A stretch of 64,000 nt of DNA from Nilaparvata lugens (GCF_014356525.2 NC_052510.1:53128045-53192044), one strand, 5' to 3'; positions 11,871-24,199 are shown, numbered from the stretch's first letter. Numbers and translations are program-made. The notes: a model not told the origin generated them from the letters alone.

Positions 11871-13632
11871 ATCGTTAGAGCCGTTTTCGAGATCCGTTGA
11901 ACATAACCAAATATAGAAATACAGAAATTGCTCGCTTATTATAATAAGATTCAGCTCACACATATATTACAACATGCTTTCTTACATTATAAACTCTCTG
12001 AGTGTCGTCAATCACTCATTGAACTGAACAGTAAACATTATAAATTTTGGTAATTATGTGTTGTTGATAGAACATCGAGAATTGTTCATAGTTTGAAACT
12101 TCAAAGGACCTGGAAATCAATCAGGTACGACTGAAGAACTTCTTTCAAATTTGTGAACTTTCGCTAAAGTTTTGGCTACCAAGAACTGGCTTGACTATCA
12201 TACCCTGACTCTGAATCATAAAAAATCTTCATTCATGACTTCACACCAAATGCTGCTACTCAACCTGTAAACCGAATAAACTTGAAAATTCATAATATCA
12301 AATGTAATAAAATAGGTTTGAATGATTGTGACTGTCCTAAACTAGAGGACTCTAAAACCGTTAAATACCTGGGAATAATTGTTGACCGTCATCTGAGATG
12401 GGATTCCCAGATCCAATCTCTATGTCACAAGGTCAAGTATCTAACAAATAAATTTTACAAAATGAGCCAGTTGAAAATGCAACAAATTACTAGAATGGCC
12501 TACTTTGCTTACGCACAATCTGTGTTGCAATATGGAATTAGGGTATGGGGGGGTGCTGCTGAATGTCATATAAACAAGATCTTCAATGTTCAAAAACATA
12601 TAATAAAAGTGGCACTAGCAAACCAAGGCTGTATCCTACTAGAGTTCTCTTCCAGGAATCTAACATACTTACAATCAAACAACTCTACTTGAAAAATTTA
12701 ATTTCATATTTATTAAAAAACAAAAATCTTTTCAATATCCGAATTACTCCATATAACACGCGCCAAACTTACAGGAGATCTGACTTACCTGAAACTAATC
12801 TAACAGTATGTAGAATGCAATTTCCGTATAGATGTGACAAACTAGTAAATATTATACCACAAGACTTCATATCAGACAATCAAAATTTCTATAAGAGAAA
12901 AGAAATCTTATCATGGATCAAAACATCACCTGACGTTTTCAGTAATCAAAGGCAGTAGCTTATAACAAATTCTAAATTTACGTTTCTCCACTCACCTCTT
13001 CTCATCACCAGTTGACTTGTGCATTCACTGTGCTTCTTCTCTTTCTCAGGTCTTCCCTCTTATATTGTAAAAAAAAAAAAACTGTTCTTCATTTCACTCT
13101 GTATTTCAAATTTATTTTACCATTAGGCTATTCTTAGTCATTTATTATATTCTATTTTATAAATATTTTTTCTTTTCTACGTTTCTCAATCTTTATATTC
13201 TCTTACTCATGCTCGCGAACAGACGAAAGTCTTGCGAGCTACACATTCTTTTGTACTCTTTATTTATTTGTATTTTTGTGTATTTAAACTATGTAAATGT
13301 GCAAAGAATGAATAAATTGAATTGAATTGAAATCGTAGAGCCGTTTTCGAGATCCGTTGAACATAACCAAATATAGAAATACAGAAATTGCTCGCTTATT
13401 ATAATAAGATTCAGCTCACACATATATTAAACATGCTTCTACATTATAAACTCTCTGAGTGTCGTCAACACTCATTGAACTGAACAGTAAACATTATAAA
13501 TTTTGGTAATTATGTGTGTTGATAGAACATCGGAATGTTCATAGTTTGAAACTTCAAAGGACCTGGAAATCAATCAGGTACGACTGAAGAACTTCTTTCA
13601 AATTTGTGAACTTTCGCTAAAGTTTTGGCTAC
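10719..13632. repeat. Tandem duplication, two units of about 1.46 kb
   Basis: Unit 1 runs 10719-12180 and unit 2 12181-13632. Both hold the 3' half of the LINE plus its 3' flank. The nine-base word CAAGAACTG occurs at the left edge, at the junction (about 12180) and at the right edge (about 13633). The units are nearly identical; most differences are single-base indels, many of them losses in unit 2. Confidence 0.88.
12181..13331 (+). mobile_element. LINE 3' half, duplicate copy
   Basis: Repeats the RT C-terminal region, 3' UTR, stem-loop and ATTGAATTGAA tail of the copy at 9445-11870. Its coding part stays open from about 12282 to 12605, then shifts near 12617 where one base is missing relative to the first copy. 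It is part of the tandem duplication, not an independent insertion. Confidence 0.88.
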
Positions 13633-13639
13633 CAAGAAC

Positions 13640-14425
13640 TGTGAGAACCGACAAAGAACATTCCTTGTTTCCTCATTCATTGAAAAGCGGCATTTTAATC
13701 TGAAACCAAGAGGAATTTTGCTAGAATAAAATAATAACTTCTGACACTGTGTTACTAGTAAATATTTGAAAAAACACTTACTTTTGTTGGAGTATTGAGG
13801 AATGCATTTCACTCCTGAAGAGGAGCTTTATCATCCAGACACCAGGGGCGCTTGCCCTTATGGGTTGGACTGTGTGGCCAAAATGTGGGAGATTATTACA
13901 TTCGATTTCAAGTTTATTTGATCATTTATTAAATTTGATTTGTCATTTTTTGAAACTGAACTACAACAAAATTATTATAAAGTGTTTCATCATGGAAAGC
14001 AACTTCAATAAAATAATGTTCATTCATACATGAAATCCTCCACTATCGCAGTCTTGGAACCTTATTTACTTAATGTTACGATGTAGTAGATTAGACAAGT
14101 CACTTTGGTTTCATGAAAATCTTTGCACAAAAGCCAGTTTAATTTTCACCGTGATTAAATGCAGAGAGAAAAACCTCCTTGAATGAAAAAGACTAAGAAA
14201 TTGTCAAAAAACCACTGATCTAAAAAAAAGAAAAACCTCCTTTTCAAAAGAGTCTTCTATGATTGGTTCTATTCGCATTTGAGCAGTCAAGATTGAGTCA
14301 AAGTCAAGGTAATCGGTTCAAGAGAATGCCTGGAAGCCTGTTGATGTTTCACCCATCCGAGAACGTTCATTTCAGGAAACCAACATAACGTTCCAAAAAA
14401 ATTCTAGGAAACCCAGTTTTCAGGT
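13640..14425. other. No recognisable feature
   Basis: AT-rich single-copy-looking sequence. Short frames on either strand are not supported. Confidence 0.4.
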
Positions 14426-14429
14426 ATTG

Positions 14430-14950
14430 GGAATTTTCCACAACTTCGTGACCTCGCTATCAGTTGCAACGCTGTACAACAGCGTATCACCGAGCAGCTC
14501 TGTGCTTAATAAGACACACACACGCGGTACCTTATCACTGTTCACATGCACTGCAAGTTCTAGGGTACGACCTGTTTTGCGGGGGGTTAACCGTTTCAGG
14601 TCGCACGCGGTCCAACCTCTCGGCAAACTATTATTGCTTTCAATCGTACATCTGTCGTCTGTCGGTCGGCTTCAAAACGCACATTCGCTCGCGTTTGCAC
14701 TACTCACGATATCGCTCCCCCATCGAAAATCCACCACCACATCGTTAACAGTATCGTGCCTTCATCATTATTTGTGCTTAATTAATACAATACAAACTGC
14801 ACGCCGGTTATCTGTGATATAAAAAATCAAAGACTTTTAAAAAAACAGTTTCTCTATCACCTGGAGTATCTCTAAATTTTCCGAGTTTGATATATTATAT
14901 ATTTCAAAGCTTTAAATTGAATTGACTGATTCAACGTTTTTAATATTGTA
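14430..14950 (+). promoter_or_regulatory. Candidate promoter/5' UTR upstream of aquaporin exon 1a
   Basis: A CpG-containing, non-repetitive stretch (14430-14770) in otherwise AT-rich DNA. It includes TATCAGTTGC (14458-14467, matching the arthropod TCAGT initiator) and a TATA-like TATAAAAAA at 14818-14826. Either could set a start site. An acceptor-like TTTTTAATATTGTAG ends at 14950, so the following exon may be internal with a UTR exon here. The reading rests on composition and position only. Confidence 0.35.
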
Positions 14951-15060
14951 GAAAGACTTTGTTAAGATTAAGTTTGACTCTTTGATTTTTTGAAGTTGTG
15001 ATATTTTTGTGACCACCACGGCTGCTAAGGAAGAGTCATCTCCCTCACCTTTTAAAATGG
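14951..15060 (+). CDS. Candidate aquaporin first coding exon (1a)
   Basis: ATGG followed by GTAAGT at 15057-15066 gives a start codon in strong context (AAAATGG, A at -3 and G at +4) and a good splice donor. The exon ends with one base of a codon, exactly the overhang required by the exon at 45921 (which starts GT), giving MGAKQVIGLDDITDS. The same frame is open upstream and looks coding-like (VTTTAAKEESSPSPFK before the ATG), so if this is an internal exon the start may lie further 5'. The left boundary is a guess from an acceptor-like site. The implied intron is 30.9 kb. Confidence 0.5.
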
Positions 15061-15174
15061 GTAAGTAGTTTTTCTTATGTTTCAATCATTTTTGGAAAAT
15101 ATAATATTACATAGAATTAGTGCGTCTTCCACTTTAGGACACCTCTATTGAATTCCCTACAGTGCTCGAATAAG

Positions 15175-15260
15175 TTCTTTATTCATTTATTCAATAAGTA
15201 CATTATCAAAATGATAGGGAGAGGAAAAATAAGGTAACCTTGTGCTATTCCTCTCCCAAA
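15175..15260 (-). repeat. LINE 3' tail with stem-loop, minus strand
   Basis: A tail-like ATTCATTTATTCAATAAG is followed by a perfect 10-bp stem, GGGAGAGGAA (15217-15226) with TTCCTCTCCC (15248-15257). The sequence is nearly identical to 41213-41330. A related, more diverged tail with TCGGGAGAAAA lies at about 15490-15640. Confidence 0.65.
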
Positions 15261-15640
15261 TTTAGATATGAGATATTCTTGTTCGTGATATTCTCTATTG
15301 GTTTGGAAATTATTGGGATTGTAACTTTCTTCTGTAAATGCGAGATTTAAAGCGTTGGAGGCGTTTTGTGAATTATCATTTTTTCCACCAACTTCCAAGT
15401 ATGCCGATGTAATTGAACCTTTTAGTCCCAGATTGAATATTGTATAGACATTTTGCTTGATTTTGAAAGATTAATCACTTCAATTCGTGTGGAATAAATT
15501 TATTTATTTATTCATTCATTTATAATTTTTAGAAAGAAGCACTGATCGGGAGAAAAAAGCTAAGGATACTCCTTGTACTATTTTTCTCCCAGATTTTGAT
15601 AACATTTTAAAAGTTCGGAATAGGGTTATGATTTCACTTT

Positions 15641-16389
15641 TCTAAAATTTAGTCCATTTTTACTCAAAAACAACTAGAACTAAGAATTTTAAATTTTGAC
15701 GGTTAGAACAGATAACAGAACAAAAATATCACACTCAAATCACCATTATTTAGAAATTTTTTTAATAATTTTACAAAATTTAGACCCAGAAAAAACTCAA
15801 CTCACTATTTAGTGATAAACTAATTGATTCGCAATTAGCGTTTTTGTGTTGATTATTTCATATATAATCAACAGATTATTCGAATCAACAGATTTGACAA
15901 ATAATTTTCATTCGATTACTTGTTGAATTTGTGTATTCCTGATACGATATGATAGATAATAAAATGATATATATATATATATATATTAATAAATTGAGGC
16001 TCCATAGATTTTCAAAGGTTCTATTGTTTTTTCCCATGTGATACTCATTTCTATATTGGATTATTTAAAATTCATATTATGCCTTTGAGTTGATTTTTCT
16101 AAACTTTACATGTACATAAGGTACAACCAATATTTCAGAATAATTTCAGTGAGGGAATCCAATAATTTTTGTACATCGTTAAAGGATTTACATGAAATTC
16201 ATGGGTGCGCATGAGTTATGGCTTATGGGCGGCCGCAGTGTGAAAAACGAAGTTGAAAAGCTGCAATGTTTTACAGTTCCTCTTTTAATTGGAAATTTAT
16301 GGAACTGCAACACAAAAATAATATCCTCAATCGATTTCCAAATCAAATAAACAGTGATACTTATACTTAAATGCTCACTTCTCTCCTGC
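15641..16389. other. AT-rich, no recognisable gene
   Basis: Contains a (TA) run at about 15966-15986. I see nothing else supported. Confidence 0.45.
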
Positions 16390-16480
16390 TTTATTTGTAT
16401 AGCCAGTGGGCTTCACCCCCTGGACCCCCGGCGGAATCTGCCAATAATAAGAGTTACAGGCTCGCTTCGCTCGCCTACAT
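16390..16480 (-). repeat. Inverted fragment of the GGCGAGCGAAGCGAGC repeat
   Basis: Holds CCAGTGGGCTTCACCCCCTG and GGCTCGCTTCGCTCGCC, the reverse complement of blocks at 45740-45835 (GGCGAGCGAAGCGAGCC and CCAGGGGGCAGAGCCTCCTG). Confidence 0.65.
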
Positions 16481-16753
16481 ATTCAGGTTTGCTTCAATCA
16501 CCTATAGATTTGAAATTATCGAGCTTAGTGTTACGGAAATCTGTTCGACTGGAGTAATATTGTACCCTACTTGGAGCATAGAAAGATTTCTGATAATTAA
16601 AATTATTGTATCTCAGTTAGTTAATTCATTTTTCAATTTGAAATAGGAATTACGTGAAGAACGTTTTGAATATGAATGAATATTTTACAGTATAACCAAG
16701 TCCTTGACCACTTGAAAATCTGGGGAAACGCAAAGAAAAACTGGAAGAACGTG

Positions 16754-16959
16754 ATTGAAAGAATAAGACGTTGATGTTGTCAATACCACTATATTTGTTC
16801 AAAATTAAATTCACATTACAGAACCAGGTTTCATGGTAACACCTACCACATCTTCAGCTGAACTGAAAAAATATATTTTGAACTGAGATAAATTTTGAAC
16901 TGAATATTTTTGAACAAATATAGTGGATTTGACAACATCAACGTCTTATCCTTTCAATT
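16754..16959. mobile_element. Fold-back element with 53-bp arms
   Basis: Arms 16754-16806 and 16907-16959 match at about 50 of 53 positions (ATAAGACGTTGATGTTGTCA on the left). The centre carries GGTTTCATGG and CCACATCTTCAGCTGA, a motif arrangement resembling the fold-back at 61541-61654. No coding frame. Confidence 0.75.
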
Positions 16960-17277
16960 ATGGAGAAATACCACAACATCTCATACCATACTATCAAATT
17001 ACTGGGAAAACGTATTTATCATCTACAGCGTGATCTGTTTTTATATCCAAAACCCTCTTTACCAAGCTTCTTCTAATTTATCGAGTTTAAAGTTTTCCAG
17101 TTCAGATATTCTAGGAACAACACCTCATTACACAAAATTTCTAGACCTCTGTACTAAAATTTAATGTCAATAAGTTCTTGTCAGAAACGTTTGTTCAGCT
17201 ACCCTACTTCGATTGATTACCAACAACACATTATTATTTTATTTTCATTCTCCTTCTGCTAATACGTATTTGAAATG

Positions 17278-17925
17278 TATTTATTTATTTATACATTGAT
17301 AGATACAATATCATTCTCAACTATGAATTATTAGGAAAGGAACTTGACCTTCTGGTAGTCGCGCCTCACACAATCACACGAGCAGTCGCGTGTTGTACTT
17401 TTTACAACATCCAATTTTCCAAGTGTTATGTACTCTGTTTACTGTCAAAACATATTAATTAATTGTATAATTACTTTTTCCATCTTTTTGGATTATTTTA
17501 CGCCTTATGAACATTTCGATGATTACCATTTCATAGCCCAATAAGGTACACCAAGCAAAGCCATCAATTCTGTGTTATTGGTTCGTTCACAGTCCCCGTA
17601 TACAGTCTTTCCCTATCTTATGCACAGTGCGACTTATGGACTGTCGCGACTAAATGGCACCTAAAGATTGAACCATTGCTCGGTTGATTCTGCAACTCAG
17701 TGGAGTGATGGGAAGAAAGTTTTGGAATGCATAGGAGACTCATTCACTGACACCATCCCATTCAATAGTTTTGTGCAGCAAAAAACTGACTCTGTTGTAC
17801 TTTCTACAACAGCGCGACTGCCGGAAGGTTAAAGCCCAAAAATGTTCCTTTCCCAAATGCATAGAAATTGTCCAAAAATAAGTTATGTTAAACTTCATAA
17901 GATTTTTTTCGAATTTTGAGTCCAA
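17278..17925 (-). repeat. LINE 3' tail, split by an insertion
   Basis: Left part (17278-17344) has the tail TTTATTTATACATTGATAGA and GGAAAGGAAC. Right part (17830-17925) resumes with AAAGCCCAAAAATGTTCCTT. Compared with intact copies the two halves flank the element at 17345-17830. Confidence 0.65.
17345..17830. mobile_element. MITE-like element inserted in a LINE tail
   Basis: Terminal inverted repeats GACCTTCTGGTAGTCGCGC at the left and GCGCGACTGCCGGAAGGTT at the right, each followed inward by TGTTGTACTTT...ACAACA palindromes. It is 486 bp long without a transposase frame. About nine bases of the target LINE tail appear missing at the junction. Confidence 0.7.
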
Positions 17926-19402
17926 AATATAAATCATAGATGTAATATTTGTTGACAATTCGAAATATCCATGATAACCATATCCTTATAAATTTATTTG
18001 ACGATCTGACTCACTATCAAAAATTATTGATACTGTATCTATACACGTTGAGTAGAGAGTAAAGTATTTCTCTAGATTAACAGTACCTACTCAGCGGTAC
18101 CATAGAGTGAAGATACCTATAAATTAGTAAATTAGTATAGTAAGAATAAATTATACCTATAAATTAGATGTATTGTGGATTTCTTGTATTCACAGTATTA
18201 TTGAGTATTCTAGCGGTACTCAATGATGTATATCTTTGGGTGCATCTTGTGATATTTAATAATAGCAACTGCAATAACTAGTGTAATATTATTTGGTCAT
18301 TAGGTACTTCGTGTATCAGTTGTTCAAATCTGTTACTATAAAGTAACTTTATCATGTCATTTCAACGCTCTAAGAACAATCAACTTTTCAAGAAAGGTTC
18401 AAGATCTATTGATTCAAAGTGCCAATATATTAAGATTGGTTTAAAATGTTTCATTTTGTGGAAATTTCCTGGCGGAAATAGGCCCAGAGTAAATAAAATA
18501 AGGATCAGTTATTTTTAGGACTCTTCTGAACTCGCACTGGCAAAGAACGAGTGACATTCAGATTTCAGCTATTTTAAATGGTTTTAAGGTCTTTGTAGCT
18601 CGTTTCTAAGGTCATTCATGAAAATTAATATGATAAACCTTTGCATTTTACTAGTTGGTAGTAATGATGTAGAACACATCTATTATAGTGAAACCTTGTT
18701 ACAACAATATATCTTTTTAAGATAGTGAAGACACATTATTGTTACGAGAGTGTTTATTGCCAAAATTGAGCTGTCTCCTTTCAAAAAATTTCAAAACATG
18801 TTCCCACTCTCTTAATTGGCAAGTCTTCCCGACAATTGTATATCATTACGTTTATTTTGACAAGGTTAAATATCCAAAAAGATCATGTTGCCTAATTTGA
18901 AATCTGTCTCATTTGACTGGCACCAACACTCTAATCTGTAGCTTACCGCCGTAGAGCAGCTGAACTCTATTATGCTAGTCATGTCTTCAATGTGTAATTA
19001 CCATCAGAGTTTTATGAGCTGAAAAGTATTGCATAAAACAATCGAACGATCGTTTTATTAGCACTATTTAGAACGGAATAGGCGAAACACAGCTTTCACT
19101 CATGTATGTACACATTGTTAATTGTACATTATCTATTTCTGCACATAATATATAGACTACGTCATTATTTACATCTATCTATATGGAAGAGGAATAGCTA
19201 CGATCTGTTCATTCATCACAACATGATAATAAGCTCGAGCAATAAATTAGAAATCAGTTGCAGATTTTAGCGATCTCAAAGCGCTCGCAAACATTACACA
19301 TTCACCCAGAGGCTCAAATGCAACCTAAACAAAATTAATAATTTGGTATTCCACTCCAGCTGGACTAGAATTGTTTCAATCCTGTATATATTATATTATA
19401 TT

Positions 19403-19687
19403 CATCTTGTGGAGGATGTGGATTGTGGAGGAGAAGGGGGTGTAGAATGAGGAAGAGGAGGCCAAAGAGAGACAATAGAAAAGGAGAAGGAGTAGTAGGG
19501 GAGGAAGCACCAGGAAAGGAAGGATGAAATGGAGTGGGAGGGGCAGAATGAGGAAGAGAACAATATGATGGAGGAGGAGAAGGAGGGGGAAGGAAAGGAG
19601 AAGCAGTAGGAGGATCATAAGAAGAAGTAGAAGATGAATACGAGATAGAAAGGGAGGAATCTGAAGAAGAAGAAGAAGAAGAAAAAC
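19403..19687. repeat. Purine tract in segment B, copy 1
   Basis: GGA/GAA-rich tract starting GTGGAGGATGTGGATTGTGG and ending in a GAA run before ACAGGTACAGTACACATTAC. The Ser/Pro-rich minus-strand frames are low-complexity artefacts. Confidence 0.88.
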
Positions 19688-21624
19688 AGGTACAGTACAC
19701 ATTACAAATAAATTTGCTGTACACTGTATGTTAACGGATAGGAGATGAGCACCCAACAAAATTAATCAAATAATGTTGAAATAAATGAGCTGGACTACTT
19801 CAATGTGTACATGAATGATTCTCAATAATTAGGGTCATGTAGTGACTATGCTCATATAGTTACTGCGCTTCCACATGTTTATTTTTGACCTCTATATGCA
19901 TTTTTGAAATCCATATTAGAGTTTTATAGTTTGTTCTGATCTCGCAGCTGCATTTTATATCTTCCCAAAAAAGGTAACTTTATAGAATTCCTATGATAAT
20001 GCTGAATTGGTCTTTAACAAAGAAAAAAATAATTTTACTCACTAGAAGGTACACTACTACTACTTGCACTTATGATGAATACTTGTACACATATCATATT
20101 TTATCTGAGTATTATTTTATTTTACTGTAGGCTGAAGATGATATGAGAATATTATTAGAGCCTGATGCAAATAGCTTAATAGTAGCTAGGACCAAATGAC
20201 AGAGCTGCTCTCCTATTCTCTACACGCTGACAATTTATATAAATCAGATTATAAAACAATGAGTATCATAGTTGTTCATATACAAACTGTAGACTCTATC
20301 CTCAGTGTATGGACTCTACGATGAGACTGAAAAGATGAGAATAAGAATAAAATCTATAAGTATTTTATCTATCAAGCAGAGATGTATTGTGGATTTCTTG
20401 TATTCACAGTATTATTGAGTATTCTAGCGGTACTCAATGATGTATATCTTTGGGTGCATCTTGTGATATTTAATAATAGCAACTGCAATAACTAGTGTAA
20501 TATTATTTGGTCATTAGGTACTTCGTGTATCAGTTGTTCAAATCTGTTACTATAAAGTAACTTTATCATGTCATTTCAACGCTCTAAGAACAATCAACTT
20601 TTCAAGAAAGGTTCAAGATCTATTGATTCGAAGTGCCTATATATTAAGATTGGTTAAAAGTGTTTCAGTTTGTGGAAATTTCCTGGCGGGAATAGGCCCA
20701 GAGTAAATAAAATAAGGATCAGTTATTTTTAGGACTCTTCTGAACTCGCACTGGCAAAGAACGAGTGACATTCAGATTTCAGCTATTTTAAATGGTTTTA
20801 AGGTCTTTGTAGCTCGTTTCTAAGGTCATTCATGAAAATTAATATGATAAACCTTTTGCACTTCACTAGTTGGTAGTAATGATGTAGAACACATCTATTA
20901 TAGTGAAACCTTGTTACAACAATATATCTTTTTAAGATAGTGAAGACACATTATTGTTACGAGAGTGTTTATTGCCAAAATTGAGCTGTCTCCTTTCAAA
21001 AAATTTCAAAACATGTTCCCACTCTCTTAATTGGCAAGTCTTCCCGACAATTGTATATCATTACGTTTATTTTGACAAGGTTAAATATCCAAAAAGATCA
21101 TGTTGCCTAATTTGAAATCTGTCTCATTTGACTGGCACCAACACTCTAATCTGTAGCTTACCGCCGTAGAGCAGCTGAACTCTATTATGCTAGTCATGTC
21201 TTCAATGTGTAATTACCATCAGAGTTTTATGAGCTGAAAAGTATTGCATAAAACAATCGAACGATCGTTTTATTAGCACTATTTAGAACGGAATAGGCGA
21301 ACACAGCTTTCACTCATGTATGTACACATTGTTAATTGTACATTATCTATTTCTGCACATAATATATAGACTACGTCATTATTTACATCTATCTATATGG
21401 AAGAGGAATAGCTACGATCTGTTCATTCATCACAACATGATAATAAGCTCGAGCAATAAATTAGAAATCAGTTGCAGATTTTAGCGATCTCAAAGCGCTC
21501 GCAACATTACACATTCACCAGAGGCTCAAATGCAACCTAAACAAAATTAATAATTTGGTATTCCACTCCAGCTGGACTAGAATTGTTTCAATCCTGTATA
21601 TATTATATTATATTCATCTTGTGG

Positions 21625-21898
21625 AGGATGTGGATTGTGGAGGAGAAGGGGGTGTAGAATGAGGAAGAGGAGGCCAAAGAGAGACAATAGAAAAGGAGAA
21701 GGAGTAGTAGGGGAGGAAGCACCAGGAAAGGAAGGATGAAATGGAGTGGGAGGGGCAGAATGAGGAAGAGAACAATATGATGGAGGAGGAGAAGGAGGGG
21801 AAGGAAAGGAGAAGCAGTAGGAGGATCATAAGAAGAAGTAGAAGATGAATACGAGATAGAAAGGGAGGAATCTGAAGAAGAAGAAGAAGAAGAAAACA
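21625..21898. repeat. Purine tract in segment B, copy 2
   Basis: Same tract as copy 1 with single-base length changes (for example one A fewer before CAGGTACAG). These shift the spurious frames. Confidence 0.88.
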
Positions 21899-23047
21899 GG
21901 TACAGTACACATTACAAATAAATTTGCTGTACACTGTATGTTAACGGATAGGAGATGAGCACCCAACAAAATTAATCAAATAATGTTTGAAATAAATGAG
22001 CTGGACTACTTCAATGTGTACATGAATGATTCTCAATAATTAGGGTCATGTAGTGACTGCTCATATAGTTACTGCGCTTCCACATGTTTATTTTTGACCT
22101 CTATATGCATTTTTGAAATCCATATTAGAGTTTTATAGTTTGTTCTGAACTCGCACTGTCAAAGAACGAGTGACATTCAGATTTAAGCTATTTTAAATGG
22201 TTTTAAGGTCTTTGTAGCTCGTTTCTAAGGTCATTCATGAAAATTAATATGATAAACCTTTTGCACTTCACTAGTTGGTAGTAATGATGTAGAACACATC
22301 TATTATAGTGAAACCTTGTTACAACAATATATCTTTTTAAGATAGTGAAGACACATTATTGTTACGAGAGTGTTTATTGCCAAAATTGAGCTGTCTCCTT
22401 TCAAAAAATTTCAGAACATGTTCCCACTCTCTTAATTGGTAAGTCTTCCCGACAATTGTATATCATTATGTATGTTTTGACAAGGTTAAATATCCAAAAA
22501 GATCATGTTGCCTGTTGCCTAATTCGTTTGAAATCTGTCTCATTTGACTGGCACAAACACTCTAATCTGTAGCTTACCGCCGTAGAGCAGCTGAACTCTA
22601 TTATGCTAGTCATGTCTTCAATGTGTAATTACCATCAGAGTTTTATGAGCTGAAAAGTATTGCATAAAACAATCGAACGATCGTTTTATTAGCACTATTT
22701 AGAACGGAATAGGCGAAACACAGCTTTCACTCATGTATGTACACATTGTTAATTGTACATTATCTATTTCTGCACATAATAATATAGACTACGTCATTAT
22801 GTACATCTATCTATAAGAAAGCGAAATAGCTACGTAATTCATTTTCTCATTGATCACATGATAATAAGCTCAGGCAATAAATTATAAATCAGGAGCATAT
22901 TTTTAGTTAGATCTCAAAGCACTCGCAAACATTACTCATTCACCCAGAGGCTCAAATACAACCTAAACAAAATTAATAATTTGGTGATCCACTTCAGCTG
23001 GACTAGAATTGTTTTAATCCTGTAAATATTATATTATATTCATCTTG

Positions 23048-23345
23048 TGGAGGATGTGGATTGTGGAGGAGAATGGGGTGTAGAATGAGGAAGAGGAGGC
23101 CAAAGAGAGACAATAGAAAAGGAGAAGGAGTAGTAGGGGAGGAAGCACCAGGAAAAGAAGGATGAAATGGAGTGGGAGGGGCAGAATGAGGAGGAGAACA
23201 ATATGATGAAGGAGGAGAAGGAGGAGGAATGAAAGGAGAAGCAGTAGGAGGATCATAAGAAGAAGTAGAAGATGAATAAGAGATAGAAAGGGAGGAATCT
23301 GAAGAAGAAGAAGAAGAAGAAGAAGAAGAAGAAGAAGAAGAAAAA
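23048..23345. repeat. Purine tract in segment B, copy 3
   Basis: Same tract with several substitutions and a longer GAA run (about 14 units against 6 in the other copies), showing slippage since duplication. Confidence 0.88.
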
Positions 23346-23767
23346 CAGGTACAGTACACATTACATATAAATTTACTGTACACTGTATGTGAACAGATAG
23401 GAGATGAGCACCTAACGAAATTAATCAAATATTGAAATAAATGAGCTGGACTACTTCAATGTTTACGTGAATGATTCTCAATAATTAGGGTCATGTAGTG
23501 ACTATGCTCATATAGTTACTGCGCTTCCACATGTTTATTTTTGACCTCTATATGCATTTTTGAAATCCATATTAGGGTTTTATAGTTCGTTCTGATCTCG
23601 CAGCTGCATTTTATATCTTACCAAAAAAGGTAACTTTATGGAATTCCTATGATAATGCTGAATTGGTCTTTAACGAAGAAAAAAATAATTTTACTCACTA
23701 GAAGGTACACTACTACTACTTGCACTTATGATGAAAATTTGTAACGAAGGATTGAATTTATAGTTTA

Positions 23768-23900
23768 TATTTATTTATTCATTTTCTCAGTCGTACAATT
23801 ATTTTTACAGTTATATGAGGAGGCACAACAGGCTTATGCCCAAAACTGTCCCTTTTCAAATTTATACTGCATTTCAACTCAAAATCTAGGTTAAGCTACT
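23768..23900 (-). repeat. Diverged LINE 3' tail, minus strand
   Basis: Begins TATTTATTTATTCATTTT and carries CACAACAGGCTTATGCCCAA, a diverged form of the core at 42441-42460. Confidence 0.5.
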
Positions 23901-24199
23901 ATCACTCATCAAAATAACAAATAATTCACACTTGAAAAAACAAACGCATCATCATTTACAAATAGATATACTATGAATTCGATTCAGAATGATATACTAT
24001 TTTTGCTACAATATGTGTTAATATACTATGTACTATTCTACACTAAAAGCTTCTAGTTACCATTTTGGACTTTCTGAAGTAAACGTGTTTTCTAGAAAAA
24101 AAATAGAAATAAACGAAAATAAGTTTCTCTTGCTGAATTTTTCTTCTCGTGAGATCAGCTGGATGATTCCACACACATGCACTCGTTCACTCTCTTCCA

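Larger units (their letters stand above)
18166..23742. repeat. Segmental repeat, order ABC-AB-BC
   Basis: Segment A (about 360 bp) occurs at 18166 and 20380. Segment B (about 1.4 kb) occurs at 18524-19934, 20738-22143 and 22143-23590. Segment C occurs at 19940-20379 and, in part, 23596-23742. The AB/BC junction at 22143-22148 is the word TTCTGA, also present at the start and end of B. The first two copies are nearly identical; the third is more diverged. Confidence 0.92.

Noticed and set aside
14427..14822. + strand open frame of 131 codons, with a second overlapping + frame
   Set aside because: Several frames are open together because the stretch is GC-richer. No domain or splice context; better seen as promoter/5' UTR.
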